From positions 1,865,501 to 1,929,500 of the forward strand of contig NZ_JAPHOT010000001.1 in assembly GCF_026191115.1 (NCBI RefSeq): a stretch of 64,000 nucleotides of DNA, in the 5' to 3' direction. Of the stretch, positions 27,609 through 37,277 are shown one piece after another. Made by a program: the position numbers and the translations under genes. This stretch comes from Legionella sp. PATHC035 (GTDB taxonomy: Bacteria > Pseudomonadota > Gammaproteobacteria > Legionellales > Legionellaceae). Position 1 is the first letter of the stretch. Every line of letters begins with the position of its first letter. The notes beneath the pieces are model-generated. The model saw nothing but the letters and a program-made list of their open reading frames with translations, was not told the origin of the DNA and made no database searches.

Positions 27609-29496
27609 GTACCACGTGATGCGTTAAATCTGAATCACTTTTTGAATGGGTCATTGTTCGATCTGGAGGGGGATTTTGAGGGGCTGTATCGTTATGAAAG
27701 AAGAAACTCCAAAGAGAAGGAGATGAACCGTTCCTCGACAGGGGATCCGAGGCGCTCCGTTTGAAAGAGTCACTTGATCCCCTATGGGACTGGGTCTTGC
27801 TTTTCTCCGTCGACACGTCGTCCTGGCCAGCTTCTTTCGCCTTAACCTGACCTAGAGGTGGACGCCCCAATCCACGAGCCAAAGCTCTAAGGCCTAGAAC
27901 TAATGAAAATAAGACTGCGTTAGCTATCGCCAATAGACCCATTGCCGGTGTTTCTTGGTAATGTCCCTCTGAATCCATTTCCTGAAAAGGGGACATGACA
28001 AAATTAGAGAAATTAAATCCCTTAGAAAGACCGGAAGCGAGAGAACGACCTACCTCACACCGTTCTTGAAAGAAGCTTTGTGGTGAAGAGCTGATACAAA
28101 GCCCATCTTTTAATGAAGTTTTAAAATGATCTGCTGTTAACAGTTCAGCTTCTTTTTGCCCCTCTAACTCCTTTTTCATCGCTTGTACTTGTTCATAAGG
28201 GTGTTCTTTTTCAAGCTCTGCTTTTTGTTGCTGCATATGCCGATAATGAGCATGCAAGGTATAAGCAGTCATTCCGGCCATTAACACCAAACCAGAAACA
28301 ATAAAGGCAGCAAGTAGCGCAGGAGGAAAGGCACTTGCAGAAATTAAAAATACCGTGGAAACAGTAAATAAAATACTCGTCAATACTCCATAAGCAAACA
28401 AACCATATTTCATTCCCAATAAACCCGCAGTAAGATAACTGTGATTGGTTTGATTTTGTAATAATTGACGTTCTTCTTCAAACTCTTGAATTAATTGACA
28501 AACTTGCTTTTTCAACCGCTTCAATTCCAAGGGGTCTACTGCCTTACGATTACCATTTTCTTTTAACTCAATTAATTTGGCATAAGTGAGCTCTAATTCT
28601 TTGGTCGTTAACGCCAATTTACAGCGGGTTTGCGTAATTTCCAATCGTAATTGGAAATCATATTCCTCATAAACTCGTGTAACAACACAGGCTACTGTGT
28701 ACAAAGCACTAACGACTGCCATGGCGAGAAAAAGGGGCGGAGAGAGCACTGAAAGACTGACCACACCGATATAAAGATATAAACCATCAATCAATCCACC
28801 CGTTCCTACCGCTAAAAAGGCATAAAAACGGTCCTCTGCACTCTGATATTCTATGCGATCTAAATAAGATTTACGTTCTAAGGGTGCTAATGAAGTCAAC
28901 TGCTGGATTTCAAGTAAAAGCTCTTTATTATCATTCATTTGCTTTTTACGCCGCTCGACCATACTGCGTATCCAGAAGCGATTAGCGGCAGCAAACACAC
29001 CCAATACCAAACCAACAGGAATGACCATGTACTTAAGATCCATCCCGCTGATCATGCTTATGAGTTGTACGGTACTTCGCCATCCCTTATACGCATTTTT
29101 TAAACCCTTCATTACGTCACGAAAATAGGGCCAAGCAGCTGCGATGAATTTTTTTACGGAATTATTTTCTTCTCCATCAAAAACACTAGCGAGAAAGGAA
29201 AAAGACACTAAAAAAATTGCCTCTGAAGCCACTGCGGCAATGCCCTCAGGGGAGGTGAGTATCTTACGGATCAAGTCAGCGTCGCTCTTGGCAATAAATA
29301 CTTCTAGGAAGTATTTAAACATACTGTACGAGGAGCTTAGGGAATCGAGAACAGCATAAGCATGATAGATGTAACGATCTTTATCGAGTTTTTGCGCGAG
29401 GAGCCTACTTTGCGCGTCAATACGGCCGGCGATTGCCAAGAGGAAAACGAGTTCTTTTGAATTTAAAGATGAACCTTCTTCGCCCTTAATAGACAT
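27574..29496 (-). CDS. Large multi-pass membrane protein with coiled coil, effector candidate
   Basis: 640 residues from MSIKGEEG (ATG at 29496); the frame extends upstream to 29685 without a ribosome site. There are about five hydrophobic regions (for example AIFLVSFSFLASVF, MVIPVGLVLGVFAA, GLYLYIGVVSLSVLSPPLFL, LFTVSTVFLISASAFPPALL and LLAIANAVLFSLVLGLRALA). They are separated by charged coiled-coil segments (RCKLALTTKELELTYAKL and LKRLKKQVCQLIQEFEEE). The cytoplasmic tail is Ser-rich and low in complexity. No family recognised; size, layout and tail suggest a Dot/Icm membrane effector, by inference only. Confidence 0.55.
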   Translation of the reverse strand: MSIKGEEGSSLNSKELVFLLAIAGRIDAQSRLLAQKLDKDRYIYHAYAVLDSLSSSYSMFKYFLEVFIAKSDADLIRKILTSPEGIAAVASEAIFLVSFSFLASVFDGEENNSVKKFIAAAWPYFRDVMKGLKNAYKGWRSTVQLISMISGMDLKYMVIPVGLVLGVFAAANRFWIRSMVERRKKQMNDNKELLLEIQQLTSLAPLERKSYLDRIEYQSAEDRFYAFLAVGTGGLIDGLYLYIGVVSLSVLSPPLFLAMAVVSALYTVACVVTRVYEEYDFQLRLEITQTRCKLALTTKELELTYAKLIELKENGNRKAVDPLELKRLKKQVCQLIQEFEEERQLLQNQTNHSYLTAGLLGMKYGLFAYGVLTSILFTVSTVFLISASAFPPALLAAFIVSGLVLMAGMTAYTLHAHYRHMQQQKAELEKEHPYEQVQAMKKELEGQKEAELLTADHFKTSLKDGLCISSSPQSFFQERCEVGRSLASGLSKGFNFSNFVMSPFQEMDSEGHYQETPAMGLLAIANAVLFSLVLGLRALARGLGRPPLGQVKAKEAGQDDVSTEKSKTQSHRGSSDSFKRSASDPLSRNGSSPSLWSFFFHNDTAPQNPPPDRTMTHSKSDSDLTHHVVPNSGSTIVGLD

Positions 29497-29738
29497 TCTT
29501 ACACACAAAAATGACCGTAGGTTAGGATGGCGCGAATTATATAGATAATTGTGCTTGATGTCAATAATCGTTTCATCCTGAATCAAAAACACACAATTCA
29601 GATGGCGGTTGATTAGAATATCACACTCAGTTCGTACAAAAAATATTTCTTTAAACCCAATTACGGGTTGTGACTTAAGAGGCAAAACCTGCTACGATAT
29701 TGCACTAATAACTAAAACTACTCAGGAAAGAGGATTAA

Positions 29739-30257
29739 ATGAGATCGATACTAGCTCTCTTTATTTTTGCAGCACTAATGACTGGACCTGTTATGGCATC
29801 GAATGAAACACAAATTTACGGGTATGTTGAGAAAGTTACGTTTCCAGATAAAAATTTAACACTCTCAGCAAAACTGGATACCGGAGCTAAGTCAGCGTCA
29901 TTAAATGCAACCAATATTACCGAAATTACTAAAAATGGCGTCCCTTATTTGCGTTTTACGGTTCCAACAAAAACCGGAGATTTTCAATTTGAGGCAGAAT
30001 ACAAAGGCCGAGTCAAAATTAAAGTTCGTGATGGAGAGCATGGTTCAGAAATACTCGCACACGCCCCCATCAAACGTCCTGTTGTACTGCTCGCCATACA
30101 ACTCGGAGATAAAGTCAAAACGATTAAAGTCAATTTAACCAATCGCAAACGCTTCCTCTACCCCTTGCTTTTAGGAAGAGATGCAATTATTGCTTTTAAT
30201 GGTGCGGTAAATCCTGCACTGACATTTACGTTGAGAAATCAGAGTCTTAAGAAATAA
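29739..30257 (+). CDS. Retropepsin-like ATP-dependent zinc protease family protein
   Basis: 172 residues with a signal peptide (MRSILALFIFAALMTGPVMA). The core motif LDTGAKSASLNATN carries the D-T-G-A of the retropepsin-like family (RimB/Zn_protease, PF05618 type), followed by FPLLLGRDA-like YPLLLGRDAI near the end. Its stop overlaps the next ATG by one base. Family members travel with RimK-type ligases and inactive transglutaminases, exactly as here, so it probably processes or binds the peptide tag made by the operon in the periplasm. Confidence 0.87.
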   Translation: MRSILALFIFAALMTGPVMASNETQIYGYVEKVTFPDKNLTLSAKLDTGAKSASLNATNITEITKNGVPYLRFTVPTKTGDFQFEAEYKGRVKIKVRDGEHGSEILAHAPIKRPVVLLAIQLGDKVKTIKVNLTNRKRFLYPLLLGRDAIIAFNGAVNPALTFTLRNQSLKK

Positions 30258-31783
30258 TGAAAAATAATGCGCGTCATGTTTATGGACTTATTTTTACTTT
30301 ATTTATCCTAGGGACAGGGATTTTTTTATACCGACACTTTATACTTGATGTGCCACTGACTGACACTGAAACAATAAACAGTTGGACGGTTGAGTCGAAT
30401 TTGCGTTTTGTTGCAGATCCGAATACACCAATCAAGGCGAGTTTTAATATACCCTATTTACCGACACATTTTGCGATTTTAGATGAGTATTTTGTATCAA
30501 GGAGTTATGGGGTAACCACCAATTTAAATGGGGATAATCGGGAAACCGTATGGTCTATCAGACGCGCACATGGCCCACAGTCCTTATATTACCGAGCAAT
30601 TTTTCGGCAAACCGAGGGAAATGAATCTTCATTAGGAACCCCACCGGCAGTCAAAACACAGCCGCTTGAAGAAAGCCAAAAATCTGCAGTAGAAACCATT
30701 ACTAACCAAGTAAGACAATCCTCGGCAGACATTAAAACTTTTGCCCAAAGTACGATTAAGGAACTGAATAAAAAAGATGGGAATGCTAAGTTATTGACCG
30801 GCAATGATTTTAGTGACGAACGCTTGATTAATGCAGCAATTCTTATTTTGAACCAGTCTAAAATTGCAGCGATTCCAGTAAAAGGAATTTATCTATCCCA
30901 AAAAAGCAAGGCGGAGCTCAGTTCATTTTTGGCCGTCTTTAATGGCAAAAATTGGGTTTACATAAATCCTAGAACAGGTAGCGCTGGATTACCTAAAGAT
31001 TTTCTTGTCTGGCAATATGGTAATGAACCTGTATTTAACGTCATTGGTGGTAAAAAAGCTCAATTTAGTTTAACGGTGTCACCTACCCCCATAAATGCCT
31101 TAAGCATTGCCAAATCGAGAGGACTGCAATCAGACTCACAATTATTGCGCTTCTCTTTATTGCAACTACCCGTCAACGTGCAGGCAACTTATAAAATTTT
31201 ATTAACAGTACCTATAGGTGCGTTTATTATCCTGATTCTGCGTAACTTTATCGGGATTAAAACATTCGGTACGTTCATGCCTGTTTTAATTGCTTTAGCC
31301 TTTAGAGAGACTCATGTAATCTGGGGCATTTCCCTCTTTGTCATTATTGTATCTTTTGGCCTACTGGCACGGTTTTATCTGGATCAATTAAGGTTGCTTT
31401 TGGTACCAAGGCTCGCGGCAATTCTAACTGTTGTCATTTTGCTGATGATCTTTATAAGCGTCATCAGTCAAAATCTAGGTTTGGATATAGGGCTATCAGT
31501 TGCTTTATTCCCTATGGTCATTTTAACCATGACCATAGAACGTATGTGCATTACCTGGGATGAGCGAGGTGCCTCCGAGGCAATAAAATCGGGGATAGGC
31601 AGTCTAGTCGCAGCCGTAATTTCTTACTGGGCAATGAGCTATGAACCATTACAATATCTGGTCTTTGCGTTCCCTGAGCTTCTTTTAGTTCTGCTCGCTT
31701 TAATATTGTGGTTCGGACAATATCGAGGATACCGATTATTTGAGTTGAAGCGCTTTAAATCACTTGCGAGACATGTAGAATGA
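30257..31783 (+). CDS. Inactive transglutaminase fused to seven-transmembrane domain
   Basis: 508 residues. One N-terminal membrane segment (YGLIFTLFILGTGIFLY) is followed by a periplasmic domain (about 35-300) and a C-terminal bundle of about seven transmembrane helices, starting at YKILLTVPIGAFIILILRNF and including KTFGTFMPVLIALAFRET. This is the known inactive transglutaminase-7TM family, whose catalytic Cys-His-Asp triad is lost. Translation is coupled on both sides (one-base overlap upstream, ATGA overlap downstream). It likely anchors and binds the product of the downstream ATP-grasp ligase. Confidence 0.88.
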   Translation: MKNNARHVYGLIFTLFILGTGIFLYRHFILDVPLTDTETINSWTVESNLRFVADPNTPIKASFNIPYLPTHFAILDEYFVSRSYGVTTNLNGDNRETVWSIRRAHGPQSLYYRAIFRQTEGNESSLGTPPAVKTQPLEESQKSAVETITNQVRQSSADIKTFAQSTIKELNKKDGNAKLLTGNDFSDERLINAAILILNQSKIAAIPVKGIYLSQKSKAELSSFLAVFNGKNWVYINPRTGSAGLPKDFLVWQYGNEPVFNVIGGKKAQFSLTVSPTPINALSIAKSRGLQSDSQLLRFSLLQLPVNVQATYKILLTVPIGAFIILILRNFIGIKTFGTFMPVLIALAFRETHVIWGISLFVIIVSFGLLARFYLDQLRLLLVPRLAAILTVVILLMIFISVISQNLGLDIGLSVALFPMVILTMTIERMCITWDERGASEAIKSGIGSLVAAVISYWAMSYEPLQYLVFAFPELLLVLLALILWFGQYRGYRLFELKRFKSLARHVE

Positions 31784-32736
31784 TAACGCTGTTTCGTCGC
31801 TTAAAAAATCACGGGATACTCAGTATCAACCAGCGTAATACTGATTTTGTATTACGCTACAATCCAAGAAAATTGTTCCCTCTGGTTGATGATAAATTAA
31901 AAACAAAAAAATTGGCGCTAAAGGCAGGAATCGCTGTTCCCCCCCTATATGACATTATCGAAACAGAACAACAAATTAAAACCATAGAAGAACGCTTAGA
32001 GCCTTACAACGATTTTGTGGTCAAACCCGCGCGGGGCTCAGGTGGTGATGGTATTTTAGTGTTTAAAGATAAAGTCTATGGACGTTATCGACAAATTAAT
32101 GGAAAGTTAACCACAACTCAGGAGCTGAGCTATCATTTATCATGCCTGCTCTCTGGGGCATACAGTCTTGGTGGCTCCTCAGATTATGCAATTATAGAGA
32201 AACGAGTCGTAGTTGATCCGGTATTTGCTGAGGTAAGCTACGAAGGCATTCCTGATATTCGAATTATCAGCCTACTGGGTTATCCTGCTATGGCCATGGT
32301 AAGGCTGCCAACCCGTTTGTCCGGTGGCAAAGCCAATCTACATCAAGGTGCAATTGGTGTTGGTGTCGATCTTGCTACGGGAAAAACCCTTGGTGGGGTA
32401 TTTCATAACGACATCATTGATTATCACCCAGATACACTCAATCCTATTGTGGATATAGAGGTACCTTATTGGAACAAAATACTGGAGATTGCTTCCAGCT
32501 GCTACGACCTCACTGGCCTAGGTTATCTTGGGGTAGATATAGTCCTCGATAAAGAACAAGGACCTTTGATGCTCGAACTCAATGCCCGACCTGGTCTAAA
32601 TATTCAAATTGCGAATAGGGAAGGTGGTTTGAAACGTTACCGAACAATCGAAGCGCACTATCAGGAACACCCTAACGAATCAGTAGCCGAAAAAGTGGCC
32701 TTTAGTCGAGAACATTTTGCCCGCTTAAAAGAATAG
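31780..32736 (+). CDS. RimK-like ATP-grasp ligase (alpha-L-glutamate ligase type)
   Basis: 318 residues. ATP-grasp elements are in order: DDKLKTKKLALKAGI (B-loop region), FVVKPARGSGGDGILVF (nucleotide loop with Lys), AIIEKRVVVDPVF, and the metal-binding LGVDIVLDKEQGPLMLELNARPGLNIQIAN. This is the alpha-L-glutamate ligase-like family that always comes with the zinc protease and transglutaminase-7TM proteins. It should form amide bonds between amino acids or peptides in the cytoplasm. Its start overlaps the preceding stop (ATGA). Third and last gene of the operon. Confidence 0.9.
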   Translation: MITLFRRLKNHGILSINQRNTDFVLRYNPRKLFPLVDDKLKTKKLALKAGIAVPPLYDIIETEQQIKTIEERLEPYNDFVVKPARGSGGDGILVFKDKVYGRYRQINGKLTTTQELSYHLSCLLSGAYSLGGSSDYAIIEKRVVVDPVFAEVSYEGIPDIRIISLLGYPAMAMVRLPTRLSGGKANLHQGAIGVGVDLATGKTLGGVFHNDIIDYHPDTLNPIVDIEVPYWNKILEIASSCYDLTGLGYLGVDIVLDKEQGPLMLELNARPGLNIQIANREGGLKRYRTIEAHYQEHPNESVAEKVAFSREHFARLKE

Positions 32737-32969
32737 CACCTGCTGGTCTTGTCCTCCACCTCCCGAGCGATAATGAGGGTATCTCCCGCCGAAGGACAGG
32801 ATGCGCTCCCTCACTAGCTTGGGTATGAGGTCGCTCAAAAAAATACTTAAGAAGCACATCAAACGCTGAGGAGTTTACGGCGAAGGATCTCCTAATTGAT
32901 GACACATTTTCGATACAGGATAAATGCCACATTCAAGAGATCCCTGCGTTCGGATTATAGAAAATAGTC

Positions 32970-34664
32970 TTAAATAAACAGTGTATTACTTTCTTCATCT
33001 CCGCTCAGTTCAGCGAGTTTCCTTTTTTTGCTGGAATTATTTTCCCCAAATTGGAAGGTGGGACTCCAAGTTGTGACGTTCGCTTTTGGGCTGCTGTCAT
33101 TATCTGCACAAGCTTCGGCCACATGTGGAGAAAATTCCTGCTCTAACGCATTGTAATCATAACCAGGGGTTAGAATTCGCTCATTGTCATCGAACTCAAA
33201 ATTAGATTTCAAAATCCAGTCATTCGTTAGTTCTTCCTTAAACGGATTGTACGAGGGATCCTCAGTTTCTTCCACATCATAACCCGGAGTTTTGGGGATC
33301 ACATGCTCCATAGTCAGTTCGTTTTCACTCCAGGTAGCCTCGTAATAATATTGTGAGTCATTAAAATCAGCGACAATTTGAGGTAAAGAGGTAGGTGAAG
33401 CACCATAATCATAATCACTGTAATAGGCAAGAATTTCTTCGCCGGGTTGAATTTGGCGTGTCGTTACGTAGGAATCCGATGAAAAATCAAAACGTACATT
33501 CATCTGACTTCGATGTTGAGCACCTTCTATGCAATAGGCTTCTGACGCTTGATTTTTAGTATAGAGATATCCTCCTCCGCCTGATTGAACCAGGTAATTC
33601 ATGTCTAGATCACGTTGTTTCGCCCATGATTTCATCCCTTTTTCTGGCACATCACCCATTTTCTGGCCAACGAGTTGGCAGAGTCGTTTTTTCGCAGGGA
33701 TTGTCTGGCCACTAAATAGAGAGTAACGGATTTCCCCAACCCCTCTTACCGTAGGTGCTATCAGTAAATGATAAGATGAGTTTCTTTTTAGCTCCATTTT
33801 TTGATTTCTTTGAAAACGTGCCACATCTTCTACTTTATCCAAATCATAAATTTTAGGATCTAAATTTCTATCCAAATACATTTGCTTTTTATGATCTCTT
33901 TTGCGCTGAGCCGCTTTCTGAGTTAATAAATTAAAAAAGTCTCTTAGCTCTTCGCGGGTATTTAGTTCTTCAGGATTCATTTCTTGATCTAGTGTTTTAG
34001 CCAAATCCTGCAGGACTTCAATCAACGTTTGTGACTGGCGCCAAATTTGCGGACGATCTTTGGTAAAATATTCATCTCCGTAAGAAATAGTTAACTCTTC
34101 AGCAAAAGCAATTTTTTTAGCCGCGACATAATAGGCATGATAATCAAATTGAGTGGTACCAAACTCGTCTTGCCATCGACGACAAATGACTTTTACTTCT
34201 AAATTTGGCTTTCCCGCGTGATTAACCCAACGTGTATGAGAGCCTGCTTTCAGCATATCAATGACTACAGCATATTCGTCATTATCATCTAAATTTAATT
34301 TCCACACATAAGTAGAATCACCTTGATAATCTTTGACGATTCGGTCCATTTTAGAGCTAGGCCTTACGCCAAATAAATCTATGCCTTTGATTTCCCCAAC
34401 AATTTCTCCTTTGGCAAACGATTTAGCTGCATAGACTCCGAGTTGATTGGAACCAAGATTGGGAATAGCAGCGATAATTACTCCTTGATCATAATCGGTG
34501 GATAAATAATTAAAGTCGGGTTGGTCGCATTTATCTTTGACGTAATTACCCAGTCTTGATTGAGACTCTGCACTCTCAGGAAAAAATAACAATTGTTCTG
34601 CTAACATTTCTTCTTGGGCTTGCAGCTGAACGCCTTTGTTCAAAAATTTAATATTTTTTGGCAT
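32970..34664 (-). CDS. Protein with two SET-like modules and a C-terminal basic stretch, effector candidate
   Basis: 564 residues. The first SET module is at about 75-196: GVYAAKSFAKGEIVGEIKG, RWVNHAGKPN at 145-154 (the RFxNHSxxPN substrate/SAM motif) and AEELTISYGDE at 188-198 (the GEELxxDY motif). A charged linker (200-300) leads to a second, degenerate module at about 308-418: a second SLFSGQTIPAKKRLCQLVG, a broken NH motif (HRSQMNVRF), and QPGEEILAYYSDYDYG. Near the end, KKRK (546-549) is a possible nuclear localisation signal, followed by an acidic tail ELSGDEESNTLFI typical of Dot/Icm signals. SET proteins methylate lysines, often on histones; Legionella SET effectors are known. The ribosome site is weak. 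Single gene. Confidence 0.75.
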   Translation of the reverse strand: MPKNIKFLNKGVQLQAQEEMLAEQLLFFPESAESQSRLGNYVKDKCDQPDFNYLSTDYDQGVIIAAIPNLGSNQLGVYAAKSFAKGEIVGEIKGIDLFGVRPSSKMDRIVKDYQGDSTYVWKLNLDDNDEYAVVIDMLKAGSHTRWVNHAGKPNLEVKVICRRWQDEFGTTQFDYHAYYVAAKKIAFAEELTISYGDEYFTKDRPQIWRQSQTLIEVLQDLAKTLDQEMNPEELNTREELRDFFNLLTQKAAQRKRDHKKQMYLDRNLDPKIYDLDKVEDVARFQRNQKMELKRNSSYHLLIAPTVRGVGEIRYSLFSGQTIPAKKRLCQLVGQKMGDVPEKGMKSWAKQRDLDMNYLVQSGGGGYLYTKNQASEAYCIEGAQHRSQMNVRFDFSSDSYVTTRQIQPGEEILAYYSDYDYGASPTSLPQIVADFNDSQYYYEATWSENELTMEHVIPKTPGYDVEETEDPSYNPFKEELTNDWILKSNFEFDDNERILTPGYDYNALEQEFSPHVAEACADNDSSPKANVTTWSPTFQFGENNSSKKRKLAELSGDEESNTLFI

Positions 34665-34891
34665 ATTGATTCTAGGTCATTTGATTTGCGACGAATTTTA
34701 GTGAAAAAAAATAACCTGTCCAGCTATTTTCTGGATGAGTAATTATTCTTTATTGTTAGCTAAGCTCAATCAGTGCGATTCTGATTGACGTGATGGATGC
34801 ATGTGTAAGCAAAAGACATGGCCTAAGACCCTGTTTTTTGCGGACACGTCTCTATGCAGGTCAATGTACGTTAATCGCATGTTTGGGAATT

Positions 34892-36061
34892 TTATTGGTG
34901 AGTGCCCTGCGCATGTTGGATAAATAACCGTTTTATTGGGGACAATCCATTGCATACATTTAAACCCAGGCCACGCAGAGTAACCAGGGGCATAAAAGAA
35001 TTACTGAATAAGCGCTTAAAGCCTTCCATTAACAAAATCGTTTGCCATACAGCATTTTTACGCTCGCGTTGATAAGCGCCTAATGCCTTTTTAGACACCA
35101 GGGCACCATGAGCAGCATTCAAGCAATCGATCCAGGAATGTACATCAGCCAATCCTAAATTTAAACCTAATCCGGCCAAAGGATGGATTGTATGGGCTGC
35201 ATCCCCCAGAAGTAACCAGCGATTTCCCACATAGTGTTTGACATGTCTCATTTGTAAAGGAAATTGATGACGTGTGCTGATGACTTCGACCTGCCCCAGC
35301 TTTCTCGCAAAAGCTTCAGTTAAGGAGGCATTAAACTCCGGTTCTGACAGATTCATTAATTGTTTAGCATGCGCGGGTTTGGTAGACCACACGATGGAGC
35401 ATTGATGTGCATCCGCTAGGGGTAAAAATGCCAAAGGACCATCCGCGCGAAACACTTGATAGGCAGTGTGCTGATGCGCTTGCTCTACGGACACCGTTGC
35501 AACCAGTGCGTGTTGATCATACGACCAGCTGTTTAAGGGCACCTTGAGTTGGTGACGGACTGGAGAGTGGGCCCCATCGGCCACCATTAACAATTGCCCT
35601 TCCCAAGTCTGCTGCTTGCTGCAAATTCGAACTCCAGTTTCTTCGCAAAAAACCTCTTCCACGCGGCACTCAGGAAATAAATGAATGGAAGATTGGGTAG
35701 CAACTTGCTGCAGTAAAGCGTGTTTTAAAACGGACTCTTCAATAATATTCCCAAGGTTTGGTGCCCCCACCTGACGTGAATCAAAATCAATATGCGCTTT
35801 ACTTTCAGCATCCCAAACATACATCCGACGATAGGGAGAAACGCGAGCGCTCTCCAGGTATTGCCAGGCATTTAATTGCTGCAAGAGAGCCTGTGAGGCA
35901 TGATTAATCGCATAGACTCGGGTATCTGACGGTGAATTTTTGACTTTTAATGAACCCGCATCAATCACTGCTACCGTGAACCCACGTTGAGCCATAGCTA
36001 AGGCCGCAGTTAAGCCCACGATACCACCACCAATGACTAATACATTAAATTGCAGACTCAT
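34892..36061 (-). CDS. ubiI: FAD-dependent ubiquinone hydroxylase (UbiI/VisC type)
   Basis: 389 residues from MSLQFNVLVIGGG (ATG at 36061, AAGGA seven bases upstream); the longer frame to 36109 would overlap ubiH. The FAD loop is LVIGGGIVGLTAALAMAQRG, and GDAAHTIHPLAGLGLNLGLADV is the second FAD motif of the UbiH/UbiI/UbiF family. Position after pepP-ubiH is the conserved place of visC (ubiI), which hydroxylates the C5 position in aerobic ubiquinone synthesis. The exact position specificity is inferred from gene order. Confidence 0.85.
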   Translation of the reverse strand: MSLQFNVLVIGGGIVGLTAALAMAQRGFTVAVIDAGSLKVKNSPSDTRVYAINHASQALLQQLNAWQYLESARVSPYRRMYVWDAESKAHIDFDSRQVGAPNLGNIIEESVLKHALLQQVATQSSIHLFPECRVEEVFCEETGVRICSKQQTWEGQLLMVADGAHSPVRHQLKVPLNSWSYDQHALVATVSVEQAHQHTAYQVFRADGPLAFLPLADAHQCSIVWSTKPAHAKQLMNLSEPEFNASLTEAFARKLGQVEVISTRHQFPLQMRHVKHYVGNRWLLLGDAAHTIHPLAGLGLNLGLADVHSWIDCLNAAHGALVSKKALGAYQRERKNAVWQTILLMEGFKRLFSNSFMPLVTLRGLGLNVCNGLSPIKRLFIQHAQGTHQ

Positions 36062-36077
36062 TTCATTTCCTTCATAA

Positions 36078-37277
36078 CTATTTTTGCAGCTTTGGCAAAG
36101 CAATTTCACAGACTAAATCAGGAATCACCCCCCCAAATCCTCGTGCATATCGTGCTAAAAGATTCTTCAAGGCAGGGATATTATCCAGAGCAATCAATCC
36201 TAACCCACGCACAATTCCCAATCCAGGTAAACGGCTAGTAAACACTTGGATCAAACCATCCGTTAAATGAGTAATGGCTTTTTGGTCATGGGATCTTAAT
36301 TGCACATAATGCTGGAGCATTTCTGCATTGAGTCCCCTCTCGGCGATGCATTGTGCCAGCATCGCTACATCTCTAAGTCCAAGATTGAATCCTTGTCCGG
36401 CTACAGGGTGCAAGGTGTGTGCCGCATTACCAACAAACACTACAGGCCATTTGGTTTGGCTTGGCATTAAAACTTGTTGCAAAGGAAAGGAGAATCGTTT
36501 CCCTACTTTGGCAAAACGGCCCAGACGATAACCAAATGCGCGTTGTAACTCGTGTAAAAAATCAACCTCAGATAAAGACAATAAGCGTTCTGCTTCCTTG
36601 GGAGGCACAGCCCAAACCAAAGACATGCGATTGTCTTGCATCGGTAAAAGCGCCAAAGGACCATAACTGGTAAAACGTTCGTAAGCACGATGTTGATGCG
36701 GCTTTTGCAAGCCCACGTTCGCTACAATTGCGTGTTGGCTATAGAGCTTAGTTTTGGAGGGTAAGGAACAAAAACGACGCGCTTCTGAATGGGCACCATC
36801 AGCAGCAACAATAAGACCTGCCTTGATTTTTAGTTCACCCGATTCAGTGAGAACGGTCGCCGAATGATTTTCATAATCCAAGGCCTGTAAACTCGCTGGA
36901 GCAATCAACTGGTCATGGGGCAGCAGTTGATGCAAAGCCTGATTGATGTGCTGCATTTCAGCAACATAGCCCAAAGGAGAATCCGAATCTCCTTGCAAGC
37001 GTGATGTTCCAAAGTGATGTTGATCGGAAACATGAATCATCTCTATAGCGGTTACATGCTCTTTAAGAAGATCCCAAACACCAAGCATCCTTAAAATACG
37101 TCGACTCGCGGGCGATAGTGCTAGAGAGCGTGCATCAAAATCAGGAGTTATTTTATCACTAAAAGGCTTAGCTTCTACTAATAAAGTACTATACCCTAAC
37201 CCTTGCAAAGCAAGCATTAAAGTAGCACCTGTTAAGCCTCCTCCAATAATCAGTATATCAATCTCTTTATTAATCAC
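36078..37277 (-). CDS. ubiH: 2-octaprenyl-6-methoxyphenol hydroxylase
   Basis: 399 residues. The FAD loop is ILIIGGGLTGATLMLALQGLG, and the DG motif VAADGAHSEARRFC and GNAAHTLHPVAGQGFNLGLRDV complete the family signature. In the ygfB-pepP-ubiH-ubiI order it corresponds to UbiH, acting in the ubiquinone pathway at the inner membrane. It overlaps pepP upstream by eight bases and precedes ubiI with a 16-base gap, so all are one operon. Confidence 0.9.
   Translation of the reverse strand: MINKEIDILIIGGGLTGATLMLALQGLGYSTLLVEAKPFSDKITPDFDARSLALSPASRRILRMLGVWDLLKEHVTAIEMIHVSDQHHFGTSRLQGDSDSPLGYVAEMQHINQALHQLLPHDQLIAPASLQALDYENHSATVLTESGELKIKAGLIVAADGAHSEARRFCSLPSKTKLYSQHAIVANVGLQKPHQHRAYERFTSYGPLALLPMQDNRMSLVWAVPPKEAERLLSLSEVDFLHELQRAFGYRLGRFAKVGKRFSFPLQQVLMPSQTKWPVVFVGNAAHTLHPVAGQGFNLGLRDVAMLAQCIAERGLNAEMLQHYVQLRSHDQKAITHLTDGLIQVFTSRLPGLGIVRGLGLIALDNIPALKNLLARYARGFGGVIPDLVCEIALPKLQK

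Noticed and set aside
34770-34955. 61-codon frame overlapping the ubiI end
   Set aside because: Starts inside the ubiI coding region in another frame without any supporting signal.
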